A DNA stretch of 64,000 nt from CAMLFJ01 sp040902305 (GCA_040902305.1 JBBDXN010000155.1:1-64000); one strand, 5' to 3'. Shown: positions 25,150 through 37,613, numbered from the stretch's first letter. The notes: a model not told the origin generated them from the letters alone. Program-made: numbers and translations.

Positions 25150-25205
25150 ACTCTAACAGTATTAGCATCTCTAATGCCGTGTTTTTTCATTTCGCCCTTG
25201 GCTAA
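25150..25205. promoter_or_regulatory. LysR-gltB divergent control region with CTAA/TTAG repeats
   Basis: CTAA (25153), TTAG (25162) and CTAA (25171) recur every 9 bp, giving two overlapping dyads. TTAGCATCTCTAA fits the T-N11-A LysR box. A fourth CTAA lies at 25202. On the minus strand TGTTAGAGT (25158-25150) is an extended -10 element 7 nt before the LysR GTG, so bound regulator would block its own promoter. Confidence 0.5.
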
Positions 25206-25295
25206 TGCTTCCGTTCCGTGTAGTCTCCACGGAACGACGTGGGCGGTGCGATCTCACCGCTCGGGACTCCCGACGCGGGGTGGAGAGAGAAGACG

Positions 25296-29888
<4,593 letters not shown>

Positions 29889-29895
29889 CTCGGAG

Positions 29896-29963
29896 GGGGG
29901 GCTTCGCCCCCCTTCCGATGCCTCCCCCCGGAGAAGCGGGGATTGCGCCGGCGGAGCCGGCGC
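29896..29963 (+). other. Two strong hairpins in the gltB-gltD spacer
   Basis: GGGGGGC-TTC-GCCCCCC (29896-29912) and GCGCCGGC-GGA-GCCGGCGC (29945-29963) are perfect 7- and 8-bp stems inside a 131-nt spacer between gltB and gltD. Neither is followed by a T run. They may stabilise or attenuate the transcript, or be a repeat element. Confidence 0.55.
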
Positions 29964-30019
29964 TCGAACGCGGTGATGAAGGCGCGATCGGTCGTTCGAT
30001 CTAGGAGAGGTGGGTCGAT

Positions 30020-31468
30020 TTGGGGAAGATTACGGGGTTCATCGAGTGGAAGCGGGACAAGCAGCCGTACCGGCCGGTCGAGGAGCGGACGCGCGACTGG
30101 CGGCAGGTCATGCTCCCGTGGCCGGGAGAGAGCCTCCGCAAGCAGGGCGCGCGCTGCATGGACTGTGGCATCCCCTTCTGCCATCAGGGCTGCCCGCTCG
30201 GCAACCTGATCCCGGACTGGAACGACCTGGTCTACCGGGACCGGTGGCGCGAGGCCATCGACCGCCTGCACGCCACCAACAACTTCCCGGAGTTCACCGG
30301 GACGCTCTGTCCCGCGCCCTGCGAAGGCTCCTGCGTGCTCGGTATCAACGACGATCCGGTCACGATCAAGGCGGTGGAGCTCGCGATCATCGACCGCGCC
30401 TTCGAGGAGGGCTGGATCGTCCCGCACCCCCCCGCGCTGCGCACCGGCAAGACGGTGGCGGTGGTGGGCTCCGGCCCCGCCGGGCTCGCCGCCGCCCAGC
30501 AGCTCGCCCGGGCCGGCCATCAGGTGACGGTCTTCGAGCGCGACGATCGGATCGGGGGGCTGCTCCGCTACGGAATCCCCGAGTTCAAGATGGAGAAGCG
30601 CGTGCTCGATCGCCGGCTGGCCCAGATGGAGGCCGAGGGCGTGCGCTTCGTGGTCGATGCCCACGTCGGCGGGGATCGCCCGGTGGCGGGGCTGCGCGAC
30701 GACTTCGACGCGCTCGTGCTGTGCGGCGGCGCCGGCGCCCCCCGCGACCTGCCGATTCCCGGGCGAGAGCTGGGCGGCGTGCACTTCGCGATGGACTACC
30801 TCCGGCTCCAGAACCGGCGCTGCGAGGGCGACGCGGTTCCCGACGGGGACTTCATCAGCGCCCAGGGCCGGCGCGTGGTCATCATCGGGGGCGGCGACAC
30901 CGGAGCCGACTGCCTGGGGACGGTGCACCGGCAGGGGGCGCTCGCGGTGCACCAGCTCGAGATCCTGCCCCGCCCGCCCGACGCGCGGGCCGCCGGCAAC
31001 CCGTGGCCACAGTGGCCGAACGTCTATCGGATCTCCTCGGCGCACGCGGAGGGGGGCGAGCGCCTCTACTCCGTGTCGACCGTCCGTCTGGTCGGGGACG
31101 AGCGCGGGCGCGTCAAGGGGCTCGAGGTCGCCCGGGTGGAGCCGGTGCGCGAGGGAGGGCGCCTCACGTTCCGGGAGATTCCGGACTCCGCGTTCGTGCT
31201 CCCCTGTGAGCTGGTGCTGCTCGCGATGGGCTTCGTCGGACCCGAGCGTCCGGGGCTTCTCGATCAGCTCGGGGTCGCGCTCACCGAGCGCGGCAATGTG
31301 CGGCGCGACGAGAGCTGGATGACGAGCGTGCCGGGCGTGTTCACGGCGGGAGACATGCAGCGCGGCCAGTCGCTGATCGTGTGGGCCATCGCGGAGGGGC
31401 GCAGCGCCGCCCGGGGTGTCGACCGCTATCTCATGGGCCGCTCGGACCTCCCGGCGCCCCTGGCGTGA
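30020..31468 (+). CDS. gltD: Glutamate synthase (NADPH) small subunit
   Basis: The 482-residue flavoprotein has N-terminal 4Fe-4S cysteines (CMDCGIPFCHQGCPLGNLIP and CPAPCEGSC), an FAD motif (VAVVGSGPAGLAAAQQL) and an NADPH motif (VVIIGGGDTGADC). It passes NADPH electrons to GltB. The start is TTG 30020, supported by the family's MGKITGFIEW N-terminus and by AGGAGAGG 10 nt upstream. It converges with the next gene, leaving only 9 nt between stop codons. Confidence 0.95.
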   Translation: MGKITGFIEWKRDKQPYRPVEERTRDWRQVMLPWPGESLRKQGARCMDCGIPFCHQGCPLGNLIPDWNDLVYRDRWREAIDRLHATNNFPEFTGTLCPAPCEGSCVLGINDDPVTIKAVELAIIDRAFEEGWIVPHPPALRTGKTVAVVGSGPAGLAAAQQLARAGHQVTVFERDDRIGGLLRYGIPEFKMEKRVLDRRLAQMEAEGVRFVVDAHVGGDRPVAGLRDDFDALVLCGGAGAPRDLPIPGRELGGVHFAMDYLRLQNRRCEGDAVPDGDFISAQGRRVVIIGGGDTGADCLGTVHRQGALAVHQLEILPRPPDARAAGNPWPQWPNVYRISSAHAEGGERLYSVSTVRLVGDERGRVKGLEVARVEPVREGGRLTFREIPDSAFVLPCELVLLAMGFVGPERPGLLDQLGVALTERGNVRRDESWMTSVPGVFTAGDMQRGQSLIVWAIAEGRSAARGVDRYLMGRSDLPAPLA

Positions 31469-31477
31469 GCGCGCTCC

Positions 31478-31978
31478 TCACTTCCAGCGGTTGAAATCCC
31501 AGAGGGCCTCGGTCCTCGCGACCGTCGCCCCGAGCTGTTGCAGCTCGGCCTGCAGCCGGTCCGCGGTCAGGCTCTGGTTCGGAACCGGCCGGTTGAGGAA
31601 GAACCAGCGGCGGCTTTCGGTGTAGGAGAAGTGGCTGGGCCCGATGGCGTCGTTCTCGGCGAGCATGTCGAGGATCGCGTTGCCGCTGATCGTCCGGCCG
31701 GGCGGCACCTTCTTGAGCCAGGCCACGAGCCAGACGAGGCTGCCGTCCTTGGACAGGGTCACGCGGGTCGAGACCGCGAGGCCGCCCGGCGGGCGCAGGA
31801 TGATCTCGAACTCGGGTCCCGATTCGTTGCGCGCCTCGCGCGGCTGGTAGCCGAGCGTCGCCAGCAAGGTCCGCAGACCTTCGGGGTCGAGGCGTGTCCC
31901 CGCGCGCTCGGGCTGGGCGTGGGCGGCGGACGCCAGGAGCGCGAGGCCCACCAGGGCGGCGGCCAGCGCGTACCCCAT
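31478..31978 (-). CDS. Exported hypothetical protein (YbjN/type III chaperone-like)
   Basis: The 166-residue product has a typical Sec signal peptide (LAAALVGLALLASAAHA) with cleavage expected after AHA at about residue 20. The mature part resembles YbjN/CesT-like folds (LRTLLATLGYQP, FEIILRPPGGLAVSTRVTLS). The family assignment is tentative. It is transcribed away from the DinB-like gene, and the divergent region consists of a triplicated 24-bp repeat. Confidence 0.68.
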   Translation of the reverse strand: MGYALAAALVGLALLASAAHAQPERAGTRLDPEGLRTLLATLGYQPREARNESGPEFEIILRPPGGLAVSTRVTLSKDGSLVWLVAWLKKVPPGRTISGNAILDMLAENDAIGPSHFSYTESRRWFFLNRPVPNQSLTADRLQAELQQLGATVARTEALWDFNRWK

Positions 31979-31979
31979 C

Positions 31980-32051
31980 ACCGGCCGGCCCGGAGAGAGG
32001 ATCACCAGCCGGCCCGCAGAGAGGATGACCAGCCGGCCCGCAGAGAGGATG
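31980..32051. repeat. Three tandem 24-bp repeats carrying a ribosome-binding site
   Basis: Units at 31980-32003, 32004-32027 and 32028-32051 read ACC(A/G)GCCGGCCCG(C/G)AGAGAGG followed by ATG or ATC; units 2 and 3 are identical. The AGAGAGG in the last copy lies 6 nt before the DinB-like ATG at 32056. The array occupies almost the whole divergent gap between that gene and the exported hypothetical protein. Confidence 0.9.
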
Positions 32052-32055
32052 ATCG

Positions 32056-32553
32056 ATGAGCCTCACCCGAACCGAGCGAGAGCGTCTGGTCCAGCAGTAC
32101 GCCGACGGCCCCGCGCGGCTCGAGGCCGCCCTGGCCGGGGTCGCGCCCGAGGCGCGGAAGTGGCGGCCGGCGCCCGGAGAATGGTCCGCCCACGAGGTGG
32201 CCTGCCACTGCGCAGACTCGGAGACCAACGCGGCCGCCCGCATCCGCTACCTCGTCTGCGAGACCGATCCGCTGGTCCTGGGCTACGACGAGAACGTCTG
32301 GGCGGTCGCGCTGGACTATCACCGCCATCCGCTCGATACCGCGCTGGCCACCGTGCGGGCGGTGCGCGCCAATACCGCGGCGGTCCTCCGGAACTTGCCG
32401 GAGGAGGCCTGGACCCGTGAGGGCCGGCACAGCGCCTCGGGTCGATACCGCGCGGTGGACTGGCTCACCATCTACGCCGAGCATCTGGAGATCCACGCCA
32501 GGCAGATCGAGGCCAACCTGGCCGCGTGGGAGGCCGCCGGCCACCCTAGCTGA
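32056..32553 (+). CDS. DinB-like domain protein (DUF664/DinB_2)
   Basis: This 165-residue protein forms the four-helix DinB/YfiT-like fold. Characteristic elements are the WSAHEVACHCADSETNAAARI helix containing a histidine, and the C-terminal YAEHLEIHARQIEAN helix with two more histidines placed to form a metal site. DinB_2 proteins include thiol-dependent transferases and damage-inducible proteins; the reaction here is unknown. Translation probably starts from the AGAGAGG of the last 24-bp repeat. The 3' end overlaps the convergent lipoprotein gene by 8 nt. Confidence 0.82.
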   Translation: MSLTRTERERLVQQYADGPARLEAALAGVAPEARKWRPAPGEWSAHEVACHCADSETNAAARIRYLVCETDPLVLGYDENVWAVALDYHRHPLDTALATVRAVRANTAAVLRNLPEEAWTREGRHSASGRYRAVDWLTIYAEHLEIHARQIEANLAAWEAAGHPS

Positions 32554-32944
32554 GCGGGCGGACGACCGCGTCCCAGTGGGAGAAATCTTCCTTGAGGAGG
32601 ATGACGCGCTCGCCCCCGCCTTCGAGGTAGTCGAGGTTGCCGCTCCAGATGTAGAAGTTGAAGCGCGGCCGGCCCGCCTCGAGCGTGACCTTGCCCCACC
32701 GGGTCACGCCGTCCCAGGCGGCCACGAGGGTGCCGTCGGGATTGATCGTGAGATAGAAGAGCTGGTACGAGCCCCGGCCGAAGACGATCTGCCCCCGCCA
32801 GCGGCCCGCGATCAGGTTGATGTCGGTGACCGCGCGCGCCGGCGGCAGCGACACGCAGCCGGCGGTCGCGAGCGCGATCCCCACGAGGAGCGCCGCGCCC
32901 AGCGCGCGGCCGGTCCGGCGGGCCCCCCGCCGCGCCGGCCTCAC
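32546..32944 (-). CDS. Predicted lipoprotein
   Basis: The 132-residue product has a basic start, a hydrophobic segment (LGAALLVGIALATAGC) and a lipobox cysteine, predicting a membrane-anchored lipoprotein. The mature domain is beta-rich with repeated aromatic residues (WRGQIVFGRGSYQLFYL, FNFYIWSGNLDYLEGG), resembling small extracytoplasmic proteins of unknown function. Start GTG 32944 is preferred because it gives a GTGA overlap with the upstream gene, the usual arrangement here; GTG 32962 is also possible. Confidence 0.7.
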   Translation of the reverse strand: MRPARRGARRTGRALGAALLVGIALATAGCVSLPPARAVTDINLIAGRWRGQIVFGRGSYQLFYLTINPDGTLVAAWDGVTRWGKVTLEAGRPRFNFYIWSGNLDYLEGGGERVILLKEDFSHWDAVVRPLS

Positions 32945-33642
32945 CGGAGCGGGCTCTGCCACCGCACGTGGCCCACGAAGAACGGCCCGAGGCTCTGTAG
33001 ATACTGCGAGGTCTGCGCGGTCCGGCGCATGGCCTGCACCAGATGCGAGAGGGGATGGAGCTCGCGCCCCAGGAGCCCGATCACGAAGTCGTTATCGTGC
33101 GTGTCGAGGCCGTGGCAGGCGAGCCGGACGTCGTGGGCGAGATCCGCGTCGCCGTAGGCGCGGCCCAGGGTGCCGTGCTCTCTCAGAATAGCGCTCTGCT
33201 CCGGCGGGGTGAGCCGGGCGAACGCCCCCGCCCGGCGCAGCGGATACCAGATGCCCCAGGGCCAGGCCGGATTCAGCACGGTCCGCCGCGGGCGCCCGAG
33301 CAGCCAGTCCTCGAGATCCGGCTCGAAGCCGGAGGCGTAGGTGCGGCCGAGCATGGTCAGCTCGGGGCGGTGCCGGAGCGAGGCGAAGGGCTCGGCGTGC
33401 AGCAGCTCGCGAAGCGTGGTCGCGAAGAACGCGGGGTCCTCGTGGAAGGCGAGCAGCGCGACGCCGACCGGGTCGTTGACGTCGTGGTAGAGCACGCCCT
33501 CGATCCGGCTCCGCTCCACCGCCGCGACCAGCGGCTTGCCGTCCGAGCAGCCGCTCCACACCTGGAACTGCATGAACAGCCGGCGCTCGGAGACCTGCGG
33601 GCCGGCCCCCTTCTCCCGGACGTCAGCGCCGGAGCCGTCCAC
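32941..33642 (-). CDS. Chlorite dismutase family protein (HemQ-like)
   Basis: The 233-residue protein matches the chlorite dismutase / HemQ superfamily: LFMQFQVWSG at the N-terminus, YPLRRAGAFARLTPPEQ in the middle and a conserved block GLDTHDNDFVIGLLGRELHP followed by HLVQAMRRTAQTSQYL. A haem-ligand histidine may be the one in ACHGLDTH, but this is a guess. It could be a coproheme decarboxylase, a haem peroxidase or a non-catalytic relative; sequence alone does not decide. It is 4 nt downstream of moaA on the same transcript. Confidence 0.8.
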   Translation of the reverse strand: MDGSGADVREKGAGPQVSERRLFMQFQVWSGCSDGKPLVAAVERSRIEGVLYHDVNDPVGVALLAFHEDPAFFATTLRELLHAEPFASLRHRPELTMLGRTYASGFEPDLEDWLLGRPRRTVLNPAWPWGIWYPLRRAGAFARLTPPEQSAILREHGTLGRAYGDADLAHDVRLACHGLDTHDNDFVIGLLGRELHPLSHLVQAMRRTAQTSQYLQSLGPFFVGHVRWQSPLR

Positions 33643-33646
33643 CGCC

Positions 33647-34666
33647 CTACCCTCCCCGCGTGTGCATCTCGAGGTGCGGGTCGCGCTTGAGCTCGCCGAT
33701 CTGCACGAGCGGCCGCCGGTTGGGCAGGGCCAGCCGTTCCTCCGCGCCGCGGTCCCGCCGGCCCTGCCAGGTGGAACGGATGAGGGCCAGCAGCTCCTCG
33801 CGCGAGGCTCCCGCGCGCAGCGGCTTGCGCAGGTCCATGCCGCGGGTGGCGTAGAGGCAGAGATACCAGAGGCCATCGGCGGTGAGGCGACTCCGATCGC
33901 ACGCGCGGCAGAAGGGCTCGGTGGTGGAGGAGATGATGCCGAACACCCGGCCGTCCGGCAGCCGGAACCGGTCGGCGGGCGCGGAGGTCTCCTCCACGAC
34001 GGACTCGATCGGCCCGTAGCGCTCGGTGAGCCGGGTCAGCATCTCGCTCCGCGGTACCACGCGCTCCATGCTCCAGTGGGTGGCTCCACCCACGTCCATG
34101 TACTCGATGAAGCGCACCTCGGCCCCGACGCGCCCCGCGTACTCGATCAGGTCCGCCAGCTCGTCGTCGTTGACCCCGCGCATGACCACGGTGTCGAGCT
34201 TGAAGCCCGGCCAGCCCGCGCGCCCCACCGCCTCGATGCCTTCCCGGACCCGCGGGTGGGTGTCGCGCCGGGTCAGCACCTTGAAGCGGTCTTCCCGGAG
34301 CGTGTCGAGGCTCACCGTGACCCGATGGAGACCCGCCGCGCGGAGCGCACCCGCCTGCTCGGCCAGCAGCACCCCGTTGGTGGTCATGGCCAGATCCCGG
34401 ATCCGCGGGTTGGCCGCGAGCAGCCGCACCAGCCGGTCGAGGTCGCGGCGCAACAGGGGCTCGCCGCCGGTGAGGCGGACCTTGTCCACGCCCAGATCGG
34501 CGAAGACGTCGACGAGACGGTCCATCTCCTCGAAGGTCAGCACGTCGTCCCGGGGCAGCCATACGTACTCCTCCTCGGGCATGCAGTACTGGCAGCGCAG
34601 GTTGCAGCGGTCGGTGACCGAGAGCCGCAGGTTGCGCAGCGGGCGATCGAGCGCGTCGCGGATCAC
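33647..34666 (-). CDS. moaA: GTP 3',8-cyclase MoaA
   Basis: The 339-residue radical SAM enzyme has the first 4Fe-4S motif CNLRCQYC at residues 21-28 and the second, C-terminal cluster in CRACDRSRLTADGLWYLC. SVTDRCNLRCQYCMPEE and LTGGEPLLRRDL are signature stretches. It converts GTP to the 3',8-cyclo intermediate in molybdenum cofactor synthesis. moeA lies elsewhere in this window (54445-55671), but no other moa genes are seen. The typical C-terminal GG is present. GTG 34666 overlaps the Rieske gene stop. Confidence 0.94.
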   Translation of the reverse strand: MIRDALDRPLRNLRLSVTDRCNLRCQYCMPEEEYVWLPRDDVLTFEEMDRLVDVFADLGVDKVRLTGGEPLLRRDLDRLVRLLAANPRIRDLAMTTNGVLLAEQAGALRAAGLHRVTVSLDTLREDRFKVLTRRDTHPRVREGIEAVGRAGWPGFKLDTVVMRGVNDDELADLIEYAGRVGAEVRFIEYMDVGGATHWSMERVVPRSEMLTRLTERYGPIESVVEETSAPADRFRLPDGRVFGIISSTTEPFCRACDRSRLTADGLWYLCLYATRGMDLRKPLRAGASREELLALIRSTWQGRRDRGAEERLALPNRRPLVQIGELKRDPHLEMHTRGG

Positions 34667-34968
34667 GGCAGCTCCACGTAGACCCAGCCGTCCACGACGG
34701 TGGCCGGGAAGCAGCCGATCTTGACCGCGGGATTGTTGGCGTTGGCGCCGGTGGTCACGTCCCAGCGCCACCCGTGCCACGGGCAGATCGCCACCCGGCC
34801 CTCGAGGTCCCCCTCGCCCATCGGCCCGCCGCGGTGGGGGCAGGTGTTGTCGATGGCGTGGTAGGCGCCGTCCACGTTGAAGAGCGCGAGGCTCTTCACA
34901 CCCGCCTCCACGACCCGGCCCTCCCCGGCCGGCACGTCGGCGGACTTCGCGACCTTGATCGAGGACAT
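34663..34968 (-). CDS. Rieske 2Fe-2S ferredoxin-like protein
   Basis: The 101-residue protein is a free-standing Rieske domain with both ligand boxes: CPHRGGPMGEG and CPWHGWRWDVTTG. It resembles NirD and dioxygenase ferredoxins and would act as a soluble one-electron carrier in the cytoplasm. It lies between a B12/radical SAM gene and moaA, with a GTGA overlap to moaA. It could donate electrons to one of these, but no partner is established. Confidence 0.9.
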   Translation of the reverse strand: MSSIKVAKSADVPAGEGRVVEAGVKSLALFNVDGAYHAIDNTCPHRGGPMGEGDLEGRVAICPWHGWRWDVTTGANANNPAVKIGCFPATVVDGWVYVELP

Positions 34969-34973
34969 GGAGG

Positions 34974-36692
34974 CTACCCCGCCACCGCCGCGGCGGGGAC
35001 GGCGGGCTCGAGCGCGCGCTCCCACTCCCGTACGAGCCCGGCCTTCTTCACCCCGACGTCGAAGTGGTCCCAAGGCAGGACTTCGGTCGTCTCGCGCGGC
35101 CGCCGGGTGAAGAACGCGGCGTCGCCGCCCCACTCGCGCAGCGCGCGGCGCCAGTCGCCGTCGAGCGCGGCGGCCAGCTCGACGAAGTCGGCCACGCGCC
35201 GGTCGCCCCGCGCGAGCAGAGCCTGCAGCGCCGCCTCCCGCGGGTTCTCGTGCACGACCCGGATCGTGTCGAGGCGCCGGGCCGCCCGCTTGATGAGGTC
35301 GAGCTTGCCCTCGAGCGCGCGCGGATCGTCGAAGGGAGCCCACTGAAACGGGGTCCACGGCTTCGGGACGAACGACGAGATCGACAGGGTGAGCTTGCCG
35401 AAGGAATGGCGGTCCGGGCCCAGCACCGCGAGCCGCTCGATCAATCGCGCGGCCAGGTCGGGAATCGCCTCCACGTCCTCGCGGGTCTCGGTGGGCAGGC
35501 CGATCATGAAGTAGCACTTGAGGTTCGGAATGCCGTAGCGGCGCAGGAGGTGGCAGGCCTCGTAGAGCTGCTCGTCGGTGATGGCCTTGCGGACCACGCG
35601 TCGAAGCCGTTCGGTACCCGCCTCCGGCGCCATGGTGAGGGTGCGGTGACCGCCCCGCTGCAAGGAGGCCACCAGGTCCTCGGTGAGGCTGTCGGCCCGC
35701 AGCGAGGAGATCGACACCTCGACCCCGTGCTCCTCGAGGAGGCGCATGAGGTCGCCGATCCACGGGTAGTCGGACACGCAGGCCCCGACCAGACCGACGC
35801 GCTTGGACTGCTGGGCGATCTTCGCCACCGACTCCCGCAGCGACTCGAGGCTCCGATGCCGGACCGGCCGGTACACCTGACCTTCAAGACAGAATCGACA
35901 CCCCCGGCCGCAGCCCTTGCCGACCTCCAGCAGATCCATGTGCCCGTACTCGGCCTTGGGCGTCTTGAGCACCGAGCGCGTCTCGAAGCGGTTGACGTCC
36001 TTCAAACGGCGCTTGACCACCACCGCCGGCACGTCCGCGGCGAGCGGGGTGACGCCTTCGATCACCGAGCCGGGTCCGTAGCCGACTCGGTAGGCGTCGG
36101 GGACGTAGATGCCCGCCAGCGGCTTGAGCCGGTCGATGAACCGCCGCCGGCGCTCGCCATCGGCCGGCGCGCTCTCCGTCCAGGCGGCGACGATCTCGCC
36201 CACCACCTCTTCGCCCTCGCCCACGACCACGAAGTCCATGAAGGCGGCGACCGGCTCGGGGTTGGAGAAGGCGCAGACCCCGCCCATCATGACCACCGGA
36301 TCCGCGGGCCCTCGGTCGCTGGCGCGGAGCGGGATCCCCGCCATCCGCAGCAGGCGGACCGCATTGATGTAGTCGCCCTCGTAGGTGAGCGAGAAGCCGA
36401 CGAGGTCGAACTCGTTCAGCCGGCGATGGGACTCGAGCGAGAACGGCGGCGTGCCGGTGCGGCCGTACTCGTCCAGGTCCTCCGGATCCGGAAAGAAGAC
36501 CCGCTCGCAGACCACGTTCGGGAGGGCGTTGAGATGATCGTAGATGGTCTGGAAGCCCAGATTGGACATCCCGACCGCGTACGTGTTCGGGTACACGAGG
36601 GCGATCGCGACGCGCCCACCCCAGTCCTTGCGCACCACGCCCTCTTCCGAAGCGACCAGCTCCTGCGCCTTCTTCTTGAGTTTCCAGGACAT
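34974..36692 (-). CDS. B12-binding/radical SAM protein, TIGR03960 family
   Basis: The 572-residue protein starts with an N-terminal domain resembling cobalamin-binding regions (ALVYPNTYAVGMSNLGFQTI) and continues with a radical SAM core whose cysteines are CGRGCRFC (about residue 262), then LTMAPEAGTERLRRVV and FMIGLPTETREDVEAI. TIGR03960 proteins are often followed by or fused to a DUF2344 protein, which is absent here. The biochemical role is unknown. An extended -10 element lies 9 nt upstream of ATG 36692. It heads the series radical SAM-Rieske-moaA-cld-lipoprotein. Confidence 0.9.
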   Translation of the reverse strand: MSWKLKKKAQELVASEEGVVRKDWGGRVAIALVYPNTYAVGMSNLGFQTIYDHLNALPNVVCERVFFPDPEDLDEYGRTGTPPFSLESHRRLNEFDLVGFSLTYEGDYINAVRLLRMAGIPLRASDRGPADPVVMMGGVCAFSNPEPVAAFMDFVVVGEGEEVVGEIVAAWTESAPADGERRRRFIDRLKPLAGIYVPDAYRVGYGPGSVIEGVTPLAADVPAVVVKRRLKDVNRFETRSVLKTPKAEYGHMDLLEVGKGCGRGCRFCLEGQVYRPVRHRSLESLRESVAKIAQQSKRVGLVGACVSDYPWIGDLMRLLEEHGVEVSISSLRADSLTEDLVASLQRGGHRTLTMAPEAGTERLRRVVRKAITDEQLYEACHLLRRYGIPNLKCYFMIGLPTETREDVEAIPDLAARLIERLAVLGPDRHSFGKLTLSISSFVPKPWTPFQWAPFDDPRALEGKLDLIKRAARRLDTIRVVHENPREAALQALLARGDRRVADFVELAAALDGDWRRALREWGGDAAFFTRRPRETTEVLPWDHFDVGVKKAGLVREWERALEPAVPAAAVAG

Positions 36693-36701
36693 ACGGAGGC
36701 C

Positions 36702-36710
36702 AGTCTACCA
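36702..36710 (-). promoter_or_regulatory. Extended -10 element of the TIGR03960 gene
   Basis: TGGTAGACT on the minus strand ends 9 nt before ATG 36692. No Shine-Dalgarno-like sequence lies between them that would be transcribed, so a leaderless mRNA is suggested. Confidence 0.4.
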
Positions 36711-36792
36711 CGGGGGCGACACGCGAACCGGGTGGGGCGTTCTGGACGGCAGGCGGCTGTCTACGCTCTAAGTCTTTAGGAGCTCTATCTTA

Positions 36793-36878
36793 TGCGGGGG
36801 CCCAGAAATGGCCCCCGCACTCCCCCAGGCCGCGGACACTCGAAGGGCCCCCGCACTCCCCCAGGCCGCGGACACTCG
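36793..36878. repeat. Tandem 36-bp repeat with adjoining hairpin downstream of yjbQ
   Basis: Two identical 33-bp copies starting GGCCCCCGCACTCCCCCAGG (36810-36842 and 36846-36878) are separated by AAG, a 36-bp period. TGCGGGGGCC (36793-36802) pairs perfectly with GGCCCCCGCA (36810-36819) across a 7-nt loop. On the minus strand the tandem copies could encode a 12-residue repeat containing CPRPGGVRGPF, but no valid gene is evident. The rest of the 216-bp gap between yjbQ and the radical SAM gene shows nothing recognisable. Confidence 0.8.
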
Positions 36879-36908
36879 TCAGCGAGCATCCCTCGGGCCC
36901 GCCGGCGC

Positions 36909-37364
36909 TCAACTCTCCGTCGCCGGCCCGACTCCCATGATCTGGATGTCGATGCTGCGCGCCCGCGGGCCGTCGAGCTCGGCGAACAGGATGGACTGGA
37001 ATCGGCCCAGCGATAGCTCGCCCCCGCTGATCCCCACCGCCACGCTCCGCCCGAGCAGCGCGGCCCGCAGGTGCGCGGTCGCATTGCCCCGCTCGCAGTC
37101 GGAGAAGCGCGGATCGTCGTGCTTGTAGCCCGCGTCGTCGACGACCAGGCGTTCCATCATGGTCTTGAGGTCGTCGACCAGCGCCCCCTGGAACTCGTTG
37201 ACGAAGAGGGCGCACGTGGTGTGGAGGGAGTTGACCAGAATAATGCCCTCCTTGATGTCGGCGCCCAGCACGATGTCCCGGATCTGCTTGGTGATGTCCA
37301 GGACCTGGGTCCGCTTCTCGCTCAACATCGTGAAGGTCTTCCGGACTACCTTCAAGGTTTCCAC
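36909..37364 (-). CDS. yjbQ: YjbQ (UPF0047) family protein
   Basis: The 151-residue protein carries the UPF0047 signature: IKEGIILVNSLHTTCALFVN, then DPRFSDCERGNATAHLRAAL, and the end GRFQSILFAELDGPR. Family members form trimers with a metal site built by the histidines, and some have weak thiamin-phosphate-synthase activity; the true role is unsettled. GTG 37364 is chosen for its GGAGGC ribosome-binding site and the family's usual N-terminus. It follows a three-tRNA cluster in the same direction and may be transcribed with it. Confidence 0.9.
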   Translation of the reverse strand: METLKVVRKTFTMLSEKRTQVLDITKQIRDIVLGADIKEGIILVNSLHTTCALFVNEFQGALVDDLKTMMERLVVDDAGYKHDDPRFSDCERGNATAHLRAALLGRSVAVGISGGELSLGRFQSILFAELDGPRARSIDIQIMGVGPATES

Positions 37365-37400
37365 CTTGATTGCCTCCCTGAATGGGTGCGCTTCGACTTC

Positions 37401-37489
37401 TGGTGCCGAGGGAGGGAATCGAACCCCCACGGCCCTTACGGACCAGCGGGTTTTAAGCCCGCTGCGTCTCCCAGTTCCGCCACCCCGGC
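37401..37489 (-). tRNA. tRNA-Leu (UAA)
   Basis: The minus strand folds into a class II tRNA with acceptor GCCGGGG / CCTCGGC, a long variable arm, anticodon loop CTTAAAA (anticodon TAA) and TTCGATT T-loop. CCA is encoded at 37403-37401. Confidence 0.96.
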
Positions 37490-37519
37490 CCCACCCACCG
37501 CTGGACCGCCCCCGGATAT

Positions 37520-37595
37520 TGGAGGCGGCGAGCGGATTCGAACCGCTGAATAGAGGTTTTGCAGACCTCCGCCTTAGCCACTTGGCTACGCCGCC
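37520..37595 (-). tRNA. tRNA-Cys (GCA)
   Basis: The minus strand gives acceptor GGCGGCG / CGCCGCC, anticodon loop CTGCAAA (anticodon GCA), T-loop TTCGAAT and discriminator T, typical of tRNA-Cys. The 3' CCA is encoded. Confidence 0.96.
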
Positions 37596-37613
37596 CTTTC
37601 ACCGTTACCTATA

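Noticed and set aside
36790..36900. Small peptide gene encoding the CPRPGGVRGPF repeat
   Set aside because: No start with a ribosome-binding site and no support beyond the tandem DNA repeat that creates it.
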